A stretch of DNA of 64,000 nt from CAZPQK01 sp964588695 (GCA_964588695.1 CAZPQK010000012.1:1-64000); one strand, 5' to 3'; numbered from the stretch's first letter, positions 50,694 to 61,352 are shown. Notes: generated by a model not told the origin, from the sequence alone. Made by a program: numbers and translations.

Positions 50694-51068
50694 CTACTCG
50701 TCGCTGTTGCTGTCGTTGACGCGCGCGCTTAGAAGTGCGACCTCCTGAGCCAGACGCTTGTTTTCGGCCGTCAGTCGGGAAATGACAATCGAGAAGTGTA
50801 CGGCCAACGGAATTCCGCCGAAGACGACTAGCAGAATCAACAATGAGGGACCATAGGCAATCCCGAGAAACGTCGCGAGGGAATCGAACGCGCTGCGAAA
50901 CACAGAAAAGAATAAACTCACCAGCGCCGCGCCCATCCACACCAGCGCGTACTCCTCACGGAGCTTGCCGCGGCGGATAAGTTCGAGCATTGCGCCGATT
51001 AGCAAAACACTAATGGTGATCGCAACGTATGAGAGGCGAGAGACGTCGACGTTCGCGGCATCCGGCAT
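50694..51068 (-). CDS. DUF2304 membrane protein
   Basis: 124 residues from ATG at 51068 (an in-frame upstream start at 51161 is less likely). Three membrane helices (about 10-28, 40-58, 68-90), then a coiled-coil tail ('SRLTAENKRLAQEVALLSARV'). The pattern 'RRGKLREEYALVWMG' between helices 1 and 2 is typical of DUF2304. These proteins usually sit beside GT2 genes and may hold the enzyme at the membrane. It forms an operon with the glycosyltransferase (10-base gap) and is divergent from the 51190 gene. Confidence 0.85.
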   Translation of the reverse strand: MPDAANVDVSRLSYVAITISVLLIGAMLELIRRGKLREEYALVWMGAALVSLFFSVFRSAFDSLATFLGIAYGPSLLILLVVFGGIPLAVHFSIVISRLTAENKRLAQEVALLSARVNDSNSDE

Positions 51069-51189
51069 TGTAACTCCTGCGGAAAAGCGCAACTTTTGGT
51101 GGGCCAATCGGTTATAATGGTAACCTATCGGAGTGCTCCGCCGCAAGGCGCGACCCCGCATCCCAAAAGCTAGGAATTACCCGCTTCCC

Positions 51190-52158
51190 ATGCGACAGAT
51201 TGTTTCAGTTTTACTCCCGCTGCTCGGCCTGGCGCTGTTCGCGTTTATTGTGTTCAACACCGGTTTCGATCGGATCGTTGATGTGTTTCGTACGGCAGAC
51301 ACAGCGTTGCTCGTTTGGCTGCCGGTATTGCTTGCGGCAATTATCATCGTGCGGGGGCTGCGGTGGCAGTACCTGCTCAACTCTGTCGGGATTAAATATT
51401 CGCTTGGCCGAAGTATTGTGGTTTGGGTGATCGCGTACTTTGTTGCGTCGGTGACGCCTGGCAAGGTTGGTGATGCGGTACGGGCCATCTATGTTCGCCG
51501 GGACACCGGCGCTTCGTTCGGCGTCGCGTTTCTGACCGTGTTTATTGATCGGCTTTGGGATCTGGTGATGATCCTGGTTGCAGGGGTCGTCACCGTTCTG
51601 GTGTTTTCGCAACGATACACCGAGATTCCTTCGCAGTGGGTTTTTGTGGCGTCATTGCTTGCGGCCGGCGCGGGGCTGTATTTCGTGTTCAATCGCTCCC
51701 TGGTGCGCGCGGTGGTCAAGCCATTGTTTAGCATTATTGTGCCGGAAAAATACCACGACAAGTTTTCGCTGAGCTTTCACGACTTTTATGACGCGCTTTC
51801 TACCTACGGACGCTCGTTTCGTCACAATGCGATTACCGGATTGTTGACCCTTGTCTACTGGGTTCTGGTGTTCGGCCTGGGTCATTACGTGTGTCTGGTG
51901 CTGAACATTCCGGTGCCCTGGTACTACACGTTTCTAATCATGCCGATCATTACGCTGGTCGAGCTAATTCCGATTTCGGTCTCCGGACTAGGCACGCGCG
52001 AAGCAACGGCAATCTACTTCTTTTCGGTGATTGGGCTGGTGCAGGCTCAGGCGGTCGGGTTTTCGATTGGGTACTTGATCGCCGGAACCTATCTAACTGC
52101 GCTGGTGGGTTTTTTCCTCTGGCTACGTCACCCGGTGAAATTCTCGTCGGAAGAGTGA
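51190..52158 (+). CDS. Lysylphosphatidylglycerol-synthase/AglD-type membrane protein (flippase-like)
   Basis: 322 residues from ATG at 51190 (an upstream in-frame start would add 19 residues that do not fit the family). About seven or eight membrane helices. The family signature is seen in 'RGLRWQYLLNSVG', 'ASVTPGKVGDAVRAIYVRR' and 'ELIPISVSGLGTREA'. This is the UPF0104 domain of MprF, AglD and related proteins that move or use lipid-linked groups. The CCA-adding enzyme gene starts one base after its stop. Divergent from DUF2304/GT2, whose lipid-linked product it might flip (inference). Confidence 0.85.
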   Translation: MRQIVSVLLPLLGLALFAFIVFNTGFDRIVDVFRTADTALLVWLPVLLAAIIIVRGLRWQYLLNSVGIKYSLGRSIVVWVIAYFVASVTPGKVGDAVRAIYVRRDTGASFGVAFLTVFIDRLWDLVMILVAGVVTVLVFSQRYTEIPSQWVFVASLLAAGAGLYFVFNRSLVRAVVKPLFSIIVPEKYHDKFSLSFHDFYDALSTYGRSFRHNAITGLLTLVYWVLVFGLGHYVCLVLNIPVPWYYTFLIMPIITLVELIPISVSGLGTREATAIYFFSVIGLVQAQAVGFSIGYLIAGTYLTALVGFFLWLRHPVKFSSEE

Positions 52159-52159
52159 C

Positions 52160-53512
52160 ATGAACGTTTCCTGGCAAGACGCACTGCTCGACCGTGGGGA
52201 ACTGTACGAAGTCGGCGGCGCGGTACGCGACGCCATGTTAGGACTGCCAGCATCTCCCGACCGTGACTACGTCGTTCGCGGTATAGCTCCAACAGAGTTA
52301 GAAGCCATTCTGGCGCAGTTCGGCGTGGTTCACTTCGTCGGAAAATCCTTCGGGGTGTTTAAGTTCTCGCCGCAAGGGTCGGGACAAACCGTCGATATTG
52401 CGTTGCCGCGAACCGAAACCTCAGTCGGTCCGCGACATACCGATTTTAACGTCACCTGGGATCCGAGCATCTCTATAGAAGACGATCTGCGTCGTCGCGA
52501 TTTTACGATTAACGCGATGGCATTAAACCTCGGGGATCACACCGTCGTCGACCCTACGAATGGAAGGGCTGACTTAAGCGCCGGCATTTTGCGGGAGGTT
52601 TTTCCGAGAACGTTCGAGCAGGACCCGCTGCGAATCCTGCGCGGCGTCCGGTTTGCGGCGCGGTTCGACCTGCGTTGGGACGATACTACTGAGATCCATT
52701 TGCGCGACGGTATAGCCGGGTTGGAGGTGTTGTCGGCGGAGCGTGTCCGCGACGAAATCGACAAGTTGCTTACGCAGGCGAGAAATCCGAGTACGGCGTT
52801 CTCGTTTTTGCAGCTGCGCAAAGGCTTGGCATACTGGCTACCCGAGTTGGATCGTTGCGCCGGTGTCGAACAGAACCAGTACCACCCGGACGACGTGTTC
52901 TGGCACTCGCTAAAAAGCTGCGACGCGGCACCGATAAACAACTTGCTGGTTCGCTGGGCGGCGTTACTTCACGACACCGGTAAGGTTGATGCCAGGACTA
53001 CCGTCGACGACGCTCGTGGCGAGCGCGTGGTGTTTTACGGACACGAGTTTGCTAGCGCCAAGCACACCCGAGCGGTAATGGCACGGTTGAGATATCCGAC
53101 CAGTTTCGCCAAAGCGTGTGAACGATTGGTGACGCATCACATGTTCAACTATCAGGACGAGTGGAATGACAGTACAGTCCGCCGGTTCATGCGCCGCGTG
53201 GGCACTGGTCACCTGGTTGATTTGTTCCTGCTGCGTGAGGCTGACTGCAAGTCGCGAAACCTAACCGACGAGGTTCACAATCTCGATCGGTTGCGACGAC
53301 GCATCCAAGAAGAAACCGAACGTGCGTCTGCGCTATCGCGAGAGGACCTGGCGATTGACGGTGACGACGTGGTGCAAATCACAGGCTTGCCCCCAGGCCC
53401 CGAACTTGGCGAGTGGCTGGAGCGCGCGCTTGAGTGGGTTTTGGACGACCCGGCGCGAAACACTCACCAGACGTTATCGGAATGGCTACGACGCGAAAGC
53501 GCTCGCCTATAG
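52160..53512 (+). CDS. cca: CCA tRNA nucleotidyltransferase with HD domain
   Basis: 450 residues. The nucleotidyltransferase head shows 'VGGAVRDAMLG', the catalytic D-R-D ('PDRDYVV'), 'RRRDFTINAMA' and 'DPLRILRGVRFAARF'. An HD phosphohydrolase-type domain follows ('RWAALLHDTGKVDA', then 'THHMF'), as in the long, E. coli-like and bacterial CCA/poly(A) polymerase group. It adds or repairs the CCA end of tRNAs. It begins one base after the stop of the membrane-protein gene, so it is co-transcribed with it. Its 3' end overlaps the copper ATPase gene on the other strand by 6 bases. Confidence 0.92.
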   Translation: MNVSWQDALLDRGELYEVGGAVRDAMLGLPASPDRDYVVRGIAPTELEAILAQFGVVHFVGKSFGVFKFSPQGSGQTVDIALPRTETSVGPRHTDFNVTWDPSISIEDDLRRRDFTINAMALNLGDHTVVDPTNGRADLSAGILREVFPRTFEQDPLRILRGVRFAARFDLRWDDTTEIHLRDGIAGLEVLSAERVRDEIDKLLTQARNPSTAFSFLQLRKGLAYWLPELDRCAGVEQNQYHPDDVFWHSLKSCDAAPINNLLVRWAALLHDTGKVDARTTVDDARGERVVFYGHEFASAKHTRAVMARLRYPTSFAKACERLVTHHMFNYQDEWNDSTVRRFMRRVGTGHLVDLFLLREADCKSRNLTDEVHNLDRLRRRIQEETERASALSREDLAIDGDDVVQITGLPPGPELGEWLERALEWVLDDPARNTHQTLSEWLRRESARL

Positions 53513-55639
53513 CGCAAGGCGGCGCAAGCGTAGGGAATTTACGATAACCGACACCGAGCTAAAACTCATTGCCGCGGCTGCGAGCATGGGGCTCATGAGC
53601 GTTCCGAAGTATGGGTACAGCACTCCGGCCGCGATCGGAACGCCTATAATGTTATAGGCAAAAGCAAAGAACAGATTCTGATGGATGTTCTCCATCGCTT
53701 TTTGGCTAAGCAGATAGGCCCTTTGAAGCGCCGGCAGGTCGCCACCAAGCAAGGTAACGCTGGCACTCTGTATTGCCACATCTGTGCCGCTACCCATCGC
53801 TACCCCGACGTGGGCTAGCGCAAGCGCTGGGGCATCGTTAACCCCGTCTCCAACCATTGCCACCACCTTCCCGTTTGCTTTTAGTTCGCGAATCTTGCTG
53901 GTCTTGCCATCGGGGAGTACATCGGCAAACACGGTCGAAATAGAAAGCTGGCGGGCCACGGCGTGCGCGGTGCGTGTGTTATCTCCCGTAAGCATGACCA
54001 CATCGACCCCCGCGTCGACAAAGGCCTTGATGGCGGCGGCGCTTGATGCTTTAACGGGGTCGGTTACAAAAAGAAGCCCAGCTAGTTGCTGGTTGTGGGC
54101 AACAAAAATAGCCGTACTCCCGGAGTGTTGATATTTTTCTACGAACTGCGAGTGGCGGCTGACGTCGGATATACCTACCTCATTCATCAAAGCCAGGTTA
54201 CCAACGTAGACAGTTGCACCGTCAACCTCGCCGCGAATCCCCTTACCCGAAACTGCTTCGAACGCCTCCAGGCGATGAAGACCAAGGCCGCGACTTTCCG
54301 CAGCTTGTGTAATTGCGTGGGCCAGCGGATGCTCGCTCCCGCCTTCGAGCGAGGCAGCAATGCGAATGACTTCGTCATCACTAAAGGAGTTCAACGCGAG
54401 TGTCTCTATCAGTCGGGGTTTGCCTTCGGTCAACGTTCCGGTTTTATCAAGCACCAGTGTGTCAACTTTGTGCAAGGTCTCAATCGCAGTGGCATCGCGA
54501 AACAATACGCCGTTCCGCGCACCCAAACCGCTAGCAACCATAACTGACATTGGTGTAGCCAAGCCAAGAGCACAGGGGCAAGCGATGATAAGAACGGCAA
54601 TCGCATTCAACAACGCAAAGGAAAGAGCGGGGTCAGGGCCAAATCGCCACCACGCTAAAAACGTTAATGCTGAACATAGCAGTACAGCGGGTACAAAATA
54701 GGCAGATACCATGTCGGCCATCCGTTGAATGGGAGCCTTGGTCCGCTGAGCCTGGTTCACCATAGCAATGATCTGAGAAAGCAACGTTTCGGATCCGATT
54801 CGAGTTGCTTCGATTACCAAAGTTCCCGAACCGTTAATTGTGGCGCCTATGACCGGATCCCTGGGGTGTTTTTGTACGGGGGCGGACTCACCCGTCACCA
54901 AACTTTCTTCGACGAAGCTGCTTCCGCTAATTACGATTCCGTCGACGGGAAGCTTCTCCCCTGGCCGAATTCGCACGTGGTCGCCAACTTTTATGTGTTC
55001 TACCGGGATGTTTGTTTCTTCGCCTGTTTCATCGATCCTCCGCGCGTCTTTGGGGGACAGTTCCAGTAGCGCACGCACCGCTGACCCGGTATGCGCGCGG
55101 GCCCGAAGTTCTAGCACCTGCCCCAAGATGACCAGGGCAGTAATCACTGCGGCTGCCTCAAAGTAGACCGGAGTTGACCCCATATGGTCCCGCATGGACT
55201 CGGGAAAGATACCCGGGAAAATAATGGAAACGACGCTGTACCCGAATGCGACCGCAACGCCCAATCCAATCAGTGTGAACATGTTAAAGCGAAAGTTTCG
55301 CACAGATAGGACAGCTCTTTGATAGAACGGCCAGGCGCCCCATGTGCACACAGGAAGCGACAGCGCGAGTTCCATAAACTTTCGCGTGTCGGGTTTCAAA
55401 AACCCGACGAGTGGTCGCCCCGGAATCATGTCGCTCATCGCGATAAGAAAAACCACTGCGGCAAGCGGGGCGCAAACCCGCCATCGCGTGGTCATCTCTC
55501 GCAGTTCGCCATCGTCGGCGACATCAAGCGAGGCTTCTTTGGGTTCCAACGCCATACCACAAATCGGACAACTTCCCGGTTGGTCTCGGATGACTTCGGG
55601 GTGCATGGGACATGTCCAGCTACTCGTGTGAGCACTCAT
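53507..55639 (-). CDS. Copper/silver P-type ATPase (CopA/CopB-like)
   Basis: 710 residues. A short N-terminal heavy-metal-binding segment has 'CPMHPEV' and 'CPICGMAL' (Cys-Met-His), rather than a classical HMA domain. The ATPase core has the metal-transport motif CPC in 'ACPCALGLATP', the phosphorylation motif DKTGTLTEG, the 'SEHPLAHA' motif and 'GDGVNDAPAL'. The CPC motif points to Cu+ or Ag+ export. It is the last gene of the efflux operon; its ATG overlaps the stop of cusA (ATGA). About eight membrane helices are expected. Confidence 0.93.
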   Translation of the reverse strand: MSAHTSSWTCPMHPEVIRDQPGSCPICGMALEPKEASLDVADDGELREMTTRWRVCAPLAAVVFLIAMSDMIPGRPLVGFLKPDTRKFMELALSLPVCTWGAWPFYQRAVLSVRNFRFNMFTLIGLGVAVAFGYSVVSIIFPGIFPESMRDHMGSTPVYFEAAAVITALVILGQVLELRARAHTGSAVRALLELSPKDARRIDETGEETNIPVEHIKVGDHVRIRPGEKLPVDGIVISGSSFVEESLVTGESAPVQKHPRDPVIGATINGSGTLVIEATRIGSETLLSQIIAMVNQAQRTKAPIQRMADMVSAYFVPAVLLCSALTFLAWWRFGPDPALSFALLNAIAVLIIACPCALGLATPMSVMVASGLGARNGVLFRDATAIETLHKVDTLVLDKTGTLTEGKPRLIETLALNSFSDDEVIRIAASLEGGSEHPLAHAITQAAESRGLGLHRLEAFEAVSGKGIRGEVDGATVYVGNLALMNEVGISDVSRHSQFVEKYQHSGSTAIFVAHNQQLAGLLFVTDPVKASSAAAIKAFVDAGVDVVMLTGDNTRTAHAVARQLSISTVFADVLPDGKTSKIRELKANGKVVAMVGDGVNDAPALALAHVGVAMGSGTDVAIQSASVTLLGGDLPALQRAYLLSQKAMENIHQNLFFAFAYNIIGVPIAAGVLYPYFGTLMSPMLAAAAMSFSSVSVIVNSLRLRRLAL

Positions 55640-58600
55640 GACGAACTCCGGTCGCGGGCGATATGCTCGTCGCTTGGAAGCGATAGTTCAGCTTTCGCAG
55701 AAAACAGAACGGGCACCATAAGCGTGGAGATCAACACAAACAGCATCCCGCCAAACGATGGGATGGCCATAGGAACCATAATGTCGGCTCCTCGTCCAGT
55801 GGAGGTGAGAACCGGCAACAATGCCAGTAATGTCGTCGCCGTCGTCATCACGCACGGTCGCACGCGACGTAAACCAGCGGTAAGGCACACCGACCGCAGC
55901 TCTTCCGCGGTTTGGGGCTGCTGGTCGCGGAATGACTGTTGAAGATAGGTTGCCACGATTACGCCGTTGTCGGTTGCGATTCCAAACAGCGCGAGAAATC
56001 CCACCCAAACCGCGACGCTGAGGTTAACCGGCGCAATCTGAAACAACTCGCGTAGCGGCACTCCGAACGGTTCGGCGCCCAAAAACCAGGGTTGACCGTA
56101 CAGCCAGATTAGAATAAACCCACCAGTCCAGGCGAGTGCCACGCCGGAAAACACCATTGCGCTGACCGCAAGCGAACTAAACTGCAAGTACAAGATTAAA
56201 AAGATAATCGCTAACGCCACGGGGACGATAACGCTCAAGCGTTTTTGCGCCCGCACTTGGTTTTCATAGCTTCCGGTAAACTGGTAGCTCACGCCGGTCG
56301 GAACCGTAAGGTGCCCACTATCTATGTGATTCTGCAAGAATGCTGACGCGCGCTCGACAATGTCGACTTCGGCGATATCATCTTCGCGATCAAAAACAAC
56401 GTACCCTACCAGAAACGTATCCTCGCTTTTGATAACCTGAGGGCCGCGCTGGTACTTGATTTCGGCGAGCTGTCCTAACGGCACCTGTGCGCCGGAGGGC
56501 GTCGCCACCAGGATTCGCGCGATGGCCTCGGGTGAATCGCGAAGTTCTCGCTGGTAGCGCACCCTGACGCTGTAGCGTTCGCGGCCTTGAACGGTTTTGG
56601 TTGCCGCCTTGCCGCCGACAGCAGTCTCGATTACATCTTGAACCTGCTGAACGTTGACACCGTGGCGTGCAATCGCATCGCGGTCGATATGAATCTCAAG
56701 GTACGGTTTCCCCACTATTCGGTCCGCGATTACCGCTGCCGGGCGAACTCCCGGTACTTGCTTAAGCAGGCGCTCCAATTCCATTCCAAAGGCTTCAATG
56801 GTCGCCAGGTCGGGCCCCTTTACCTTGATGCCCATTGGAGCTCTCATTCCGCTTTGCAGCATGACGATTCGCGCGGCGATGGGTTGGAGCTTTGGTGCAC
56901 CGGTGGTTCCCGGAACCGAAGCAACTCGAGTGATTTCCGCCCAAATATCATCGGGCCCCTGGATGCCGGGCCACGGCCTTCGTCCGCTGTTGAGATCGTC
57001 GGTGAGGGCCGGGCGCCAAAGCCGGAAAGGACGTCCGTTGGCGTCGGCGATTAGGGCTCCGTCGTCGTCTCGCTCGAAGGTTCCGGATACAAGATACGGT
57101 TTGCCGTCGGGCGCGAGGGCTGGCGTGCCATCGGGACGGCGAAACAGGTCGTTCGCGCCGGGGTTAAAGCGAAAACGGGCGCGTTTCCCGGAGTTGTCCA
57201 AAAGAAACTCCGAGTGATAGTTGATAATGGTTTCGATCATCGAGATTGGCGCGGGATCAAGCGGCGATTCGGTGCGGCCAATCTTGCCGACGGCGCGCTT
57301 GACCTCGGGGAGGGAAGAAATCGCGATGTCTTGTTTACGCAACACGTCATAAGCCTCGCCGATGGATGCGTGCGGCATGGTTGTCGGCATAAACAAAAAC
57401 GCACCTTCATCCAGCGAGGGCATGAACTCTCTGCCGAGCCCGGGAAACGTTGCGCTTATCGCTGCCAACGGGCGGCTTTCCAGGGTCCGTTGTGGCAGAA
57501 ATCCAAACACAAAGCTAAACCCAAACCAAATGATAGCGCCGAAGGCGAGCGAAACCAACGGAATGGCCAAAAAGAGCCGTTTATGAATCAAACACCACGC
57601 CAGCAATATCGAGTAGTGTTTTTGAAAAAGCAAAAGCAGTCCCAGTACACCACCCAGCAGGAGTCCGACAAAAACGACATTCCCCAAAATTCGCGCATCG
57701 ATGCCAAGCGGCATCCATGAGCTTGCCAGGTAGATCAAGGAGATTAGAACCACTGCCCAGTTGCCGTAACGTTGGACCATGCTCGACACCGACGCAGAGC
57801 GTGAAGCAGATAGCAATTGTGCCACCGCCAGTACAACCAGAGCGACGCCCAAAAGTACGTTTTTAAACGTCAATCCGAAACCCGCAAGAAGAAGCACGTA
57901 CGGGAGCACCGCCTTGCGGCCTTCCGTGCGTCCGCGAAACAGCACTTGCGCAGCGGCGGGTAGCACAAACAACGCCACTACGATTGAAGCTAATAGTGCG
58001 AGCGTTTTGGTGAATGCGAGTGGCTGAAATAGTTTACCTTCGGCGCCGGTCATTGCAAATACCGGAAGAAAGCTGACCACCGTTGTCGCCACAGCGGTGA
58101 CGACAGCACCGCTTACCTCACGTGTTGCGGCAAATACCAACGGCGGTGTCGCGCGACGTCCGGGCGCCTTCTGAACATGCTTATAGATGTTCTCGCTAAC
58201 CACGATTCCCATGTCCACCATGGTGCCGATTGCGATGGCAATGCCGGATAGCGCCACGACGTTGGCATCGACGCCAAATAGTTTCATGGCGATAAAGCAC
58301 ATAAGTATCGCAAGTGGTAACAACCCGGCGATGAGGAGTGAACTCGCCAAATGCATAACCATCACCAGGACGACTATTATCGTGACAAGTATCTCTTCGC
58401 TAAGCGCGGTGCGCAGCGTGCCCAAGGTCTCATCTATCAACTCGGTTCGGTCATAGAACGGTACAATCGTAAGCTGACTTACCCGGCCGTCGGGAAGTGG
58501 TTTGCTGGGCAGTCCCAGCGATAGTTCGGCAATGCGGGCTTTCACGGCCTGGATCGCAGCCATGGGGTTGTCGCCAAACCGGACGACCACCACTCCGCCA

Positions 58601-59526
58601 ACGACTTCCGCACCGTCTTTGTCCAGCACGCCCCGTCGCACCGCCGGGCCGAGGTTTACGTCGGCGACATGACGAACCAATACTGGCGTTCCGTTTTTTG
58701 CCGTGATGACGGCGGAGGCAATGTCGTCGACGCTACGGATCAAACCGACACCGCGAATAACGTACTCGACGCGGTTAAGTTCAATGGTACGAGCACCGAC
58801 GTCTATGTTCGACATACTTACCGCGCGGTGAACGTCGGCAAGCGACACACCATAGGCGAGTAGCGCGTCGGGATTCACATCGACTTGGTACTCTTGGACA
58901 AAGCCGCCGATCGACGCTACTTCACTAACGCCAGGCACAGACGTTAAACCGTAGCGCACATACCAATCCTGAACGCTTCGGAGTTCGTGGAGGTCCCACC
59001 CTCCGGTGGGATTTCCCTCCGAATCGCGGCCCTCGATGGTGTACCAATAGACCTGGCCGAGGGCTGTTGCGTCCGGACCGAGTGTGGGCTCGACACCCAC
59101 TGGAAGTGTGTTTGCCGGCAGACTAGCGAGTTTCTCCAGAATGCGGGTTCGCGACCAATAGAACTCAACGTCCTCCTGGAAGATCACGTAGATTGTGGAA
59201 AAGCCAAACATCGAAAAACTGCGCACTGTTTTAACGCCAGGGATTCCCAGCAACGAAACCGTGAGCGGATAGGTGATTTGGTCTTCGACGTCCTGCGGCG
59301 ACCGACCGGACCAACTGGTAAACACGATCTGTTGGTTTTCCCCAATATCTGGAATAGCATCCACCGGGACGGGGTCGCGCGGAATGCCATCCACATCCCA
59401 GTCGAATGGCGCGGTAGTGACACCGCCAACCACGGCAAGCAAGACCAGGATCCCGACGACAACTTTGCGCTGAATGCAAAAGTAAATGACGCGTTCGAGC
59501 AGTCCATTTGGACGGTCGGTGGACAT
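55636..59526 (-). CDS. cusA: CusA/CzcA-family heavy-metal RND efflux pump
   Basis: 1296 residues from ATG at 59526; upstream in-frame codons would overlap cusB. RND permease signs: the N-terminal helix, 'WSGRSPQDVEDQITYPLT', proton-relay residues in 'GTMVDMGIVVSEN', and the last-helix 'FGIATDNGVIVATYL'. E. coli CusA is ~1050 residues; the extra length is an inserted set of hydrophobic segments near 560-680 and a periplasmic insertion near 780-860. It pumps Cu/Ag out with CusB and TolC. Linked to copA by ATGA and two bases behind cusB. Confidence 0.93.
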   Translation of the reverse strand: MSTDRPNGLLERVIYFCIQRKVVVGILVLLAVVGGVTTAPFDWDVDGIPRDPVPVDAIPDIGENQQIVFTSWSGRSPQDVEDQITYPLTVSLLGIPGVKTVRSFSMFGFSTIYVIFQEDVEFYWSRTRILEKLASLPANTLPVGVEPTLGPDATALGQVYWYTIEGRDSEGNPTGGWDLHELRSVQDWYVRYGLTSVPGVSEVASIGGFVQEYQVDVNPDALLAYGVSLADVHRAVSMSNIDVGARTIELNRVEYVIRGVGLIRSVDDIASAVITAKNGTPVLVRHVADVNLGPAVRRGVLDKDGAEVVGGVVVVRFGDNPMAAIQAVKARIAELSLGLPSKPLPDGRVSQLTIVPFYDRTELIDETLGTLRTALSEEILVTIIVVLVMVMHLASSLLIAGLLPLAILMCFIAMKLFGVDANVVALSGIAIAIGTMVDMGIVVSENIYKHVQKAPGRRATPPLVFAATREVSGAVVTAVATTVVSFLPVFAMTGAEGKLFQPLAFTKTLALLASIVVALFVLPAAAQVLFRGRTEGRKAVLPYVLLLAGFGLTFKNVLLGVALVVLAVAQLLSASRSASVSSMVQRYGNWAVVLISLIYLASSWMPLGIDARILGNVVFVGLLLGGVLGLLLLFQKHYSILLAWCLIHKRLFLAIPLVSLAFGAIIWFGFSFVFGFLPQRTLESRPLAAISATFPGLGREFMPSLDEGAFLFMPTTMPHASIGEAYDVLRKQDIAISSLPEVKRAVGKIGRTESPLDPAPISMIETIINYHSEFLLDNSGKRARFRFNPGANDLFRRPDGTPALAPDGKPYLVSGTFERDDDGALIADANGRPFRLWRPALTDDLNSGRRPWPGIQGPDDIWAEITRVASVPGTTGAPKLQPIAARIVMLQSGMRAPMGIKVKGPDLATIEAFGMELERLLKQVPGVRPAAVIADRIVGKPYLEIHIDRDAIARHGVNVQQVQDVIETAVGGKAATKTVQGRERYSVRVRYQRELRDSPEAIARILVATPSGAQVPLGQLAEIKYQRGPQVIKSEDTFLVGYVVFDREDDIAEVDIVERASAFLQNHIDSGHLTVPTGVSYQFTGSYENQVRAQKRLSVIVPVALAIIFLILYLQFSSLAVSAMVFSGVALAWTGGFILIWLYGQPWFLGAEPFGVPLRELFQIAPVNLSVAVWVGFLALFGIATDNGVIVATYLQQSFRDQQPQTAEELRSVCLTAGLRRVRPCVMTTATTLLALLPVLTSTGRGADIMVPMAIPSFGGMLFVLISTLMVPVLFSAKAELSLPSDEHIARDRSSS

Positions 59527-59528
59527 GG

Positions 59529-61352
59529 TTACCTCTCGTCGTGCTGGTGGGTGGGGCCGGAAATCAGCACGCCGGTTCGCGAGCCACAACGGAACATTCG
59601 AGAACCGTAGTATGGGTTTTCGACACCAACGGTAGACTGAAGCCAGTCGGCGCCGGCGTTGTCGCGCGCCATCGGGCAGTGGTAACGGTAGATTGGAAAA
59701 TCACCACTCGCCCCAAACGCTTCGACAAGTTCGGCAAGCGCTTGCGATAGGTCAAAGAACGCTAAGCGGGCGGAAGCAATATCGTCGGACCCAACAAGCG
59801 CCTTGGCCGCGCTCCCGATTTCGATTCGCCGCTCGTTCCATCCGCGACGTCGGGTCTGGCTGAGGGAATGAGGGTCGGGCAAAACCAATGCGGCGAGTAT
59901 TGCGTTGGCATGATTGCGCGCGGACGGGTGGTCGTCCTGGCTGAGCGCGGAACCAGTGTCGAAGTAGCGTTGATACACGTCATTCAAACGACCAACAAAA
60001 CCGGCCGGGATGTCTTGCGCGACGGAGATCTCCACGGCGGGATTGCTTGAGTGCACCTCGCGCTTGTCCGCAGGCGGATCCGCGGGATTCATCATGCTTG
60101 GCTTTCCAAGGATTTGGAGGGCACTGTCTATCTTGAACGCCCCGCTGGTGACTATCGTGTCGCCTTCCTTTAGGCCGTCGACAACTACGATCCCGCCGTC
60201 GGTAACCGGGCCGAGCGTCACTTCGCGACTAACGTACGCGCCCGGCATTTCTGGAACCGGCATGTATACGATCGCACGTTTGCCGGTTCTTAAGGGCGCA
60301 GTCGCCGGAATCACCAACGCGGAACGGGCGTCGTCGCCTGACGCCATCTGAATACGAGCCCGGGCGTACATGCCCGGGCGGAGTTTGCCGTCTGGGTTAG
60401 GAACCGTAACTCGCACCCGAACGGTTCGTGTGGACAGAGTTAGCACCGGCTCGACGAACTCCACAGTCCCGGAGAATTCTTGTCCCGGAAACGACTCGAT
60501 CGTGAAGGAGACGTTTTGCCCGGCGGTAATGGCGGCAAGATCGCTTTCGTACGCGTCAAGCTGCAACCACAGCTGTGAAAGGTCGGCGAGCGTGTGGATA
60601 CGCTGGCCCTCCTTAATGTAAGCGCCATCGCTAACGTGTCGCTCTACAACGATTCCTGTTACGGGGGATAGAATCGTTAACGATTCGTTTACTTCGCCCA
60701 AGCTTTCGATATGTTCAATCTGCGTATTAGTGAGCCCCCAGGACAGCAGCCGCGCTCTGGAGGCTTGCAGGGTTCGTAACGCCGATTGCTGATTACGCTT
60801 GCTTCCATCGGAGCGAACCGATTCGAACGTGGCTTTGGCTTGATGCAGCTCTTGTTGATTGGATACAAGCGCAGGACTATACAGGTCGAAAAGTGGTTGC
60901 CCCCTGTCAATTGATTGACCGGTCGTATTGGCGTGGAGTCGTTCGATTCGACCGGCCACTCGCGCGGTTATCTCGCGAAGCTTGCCTTCGTCCGGTTGTA
61001 GCGTGCCCACCAAGTGAATCTGCTTTTGTGGTACTACTCGGCGCACCTTTTGGGTTGCAACCTCTGCGAGCTGTTGCGCGGCGGGCGACAAACGCACGCC
61101 AGCAAACGCGGCGTCGCTGTCGGGGTCGTTGGTAAGCGGAATCAAGTCCATACCGCAAATAGGACATTGCCCCGGCTCAGGGAGCTGGATCTGCGGGTGC
61201 ATGGAGCATGTCCATGTTGTTGCGTCCTGGTGCGTAATGTGTTTGAGGTCGTTGTCGCCCCGTCCTCTTAGGTTGTATCCAACCAGCACGCCGACCACAA
61301 CGCTCGCCAGCACCAGTGCAGCGGTCAGTCCGGTTCTTATGCGCCGGCTCAT
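59529..61352 (-). CDS. cusB: CusB-type periplasmic adaptor with metal-binding and DUF3347 domains
   Basis: 607 residues. N-terminal membrane helix (about 8-28), then a heavy-metal-binding segment ('CSMHPQI', 'CPICGMDLIPL', about 48-75). The adaptor core (barrel, lipoyl and helical hairpin) spans about 90-420. The C-terminal DUF3347 domain (about 445-560) ends in 'YHCPMARDNAGADWLQ…NPYYGSRMFRCG', which resembles the metal- or redox-linked tails of CusB proteins in Bacteroidetes. It joins the inner-membrane pump to the outer-membrane channel and hands over metal. Its ATG overlaps the TolC-like gene stop (ATGA). Confidence 0.93.
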   Translation of the reverse strand: MSRRIRTGLTAALVLASVVVGVLVGYNLRGRGDNDLKHITHQDATTWTCSMHPQIQLPEPGQCPICGMDLIPLTNDPDSDAAFAGVRLSPAAQQLAEVATQKVRRVVPQKQIHLVGTLQPDEGKLREITARVAGRIERLHANTTGQSIDRGQPLFDLYSPALVSNQQELHQAKATFESVRSDGSKRNQQSALRTLQASRARLLSWGLTNTQIEHIESLGEVNESLTILSPVTGIVVERHVSDGAYIKEGQRIHTLADLSQLWLQLDAYESDLAAITAGQNVSFTIESFPGQEFSGTVEFVEPVLTLSTRTVRVRVTVPNPDGKLRPGMYARARIQMASGDDARSALVIPATAPLRTGKRAIVYMPVPEMPGAYVSREVTLGPVTDGGIVVVDGLKEGDTIVTSGAFKIDSALQILGKPSMMNPADPPADKREVHSSNPAVEISVAQDIPAGFVGRLNDVYQRYFDTGSALSQDDHPSARNHANAILAALVLPDPHSLSQTRRRGWNERRIEIGSAAKALVGSDDIASARLAFFDLSQALAELVEAFGASGDFPIYRYHCPMARDNAGADWLQSTVGVENPYYGSRMFRCGSRTGVLISGPTHQHDER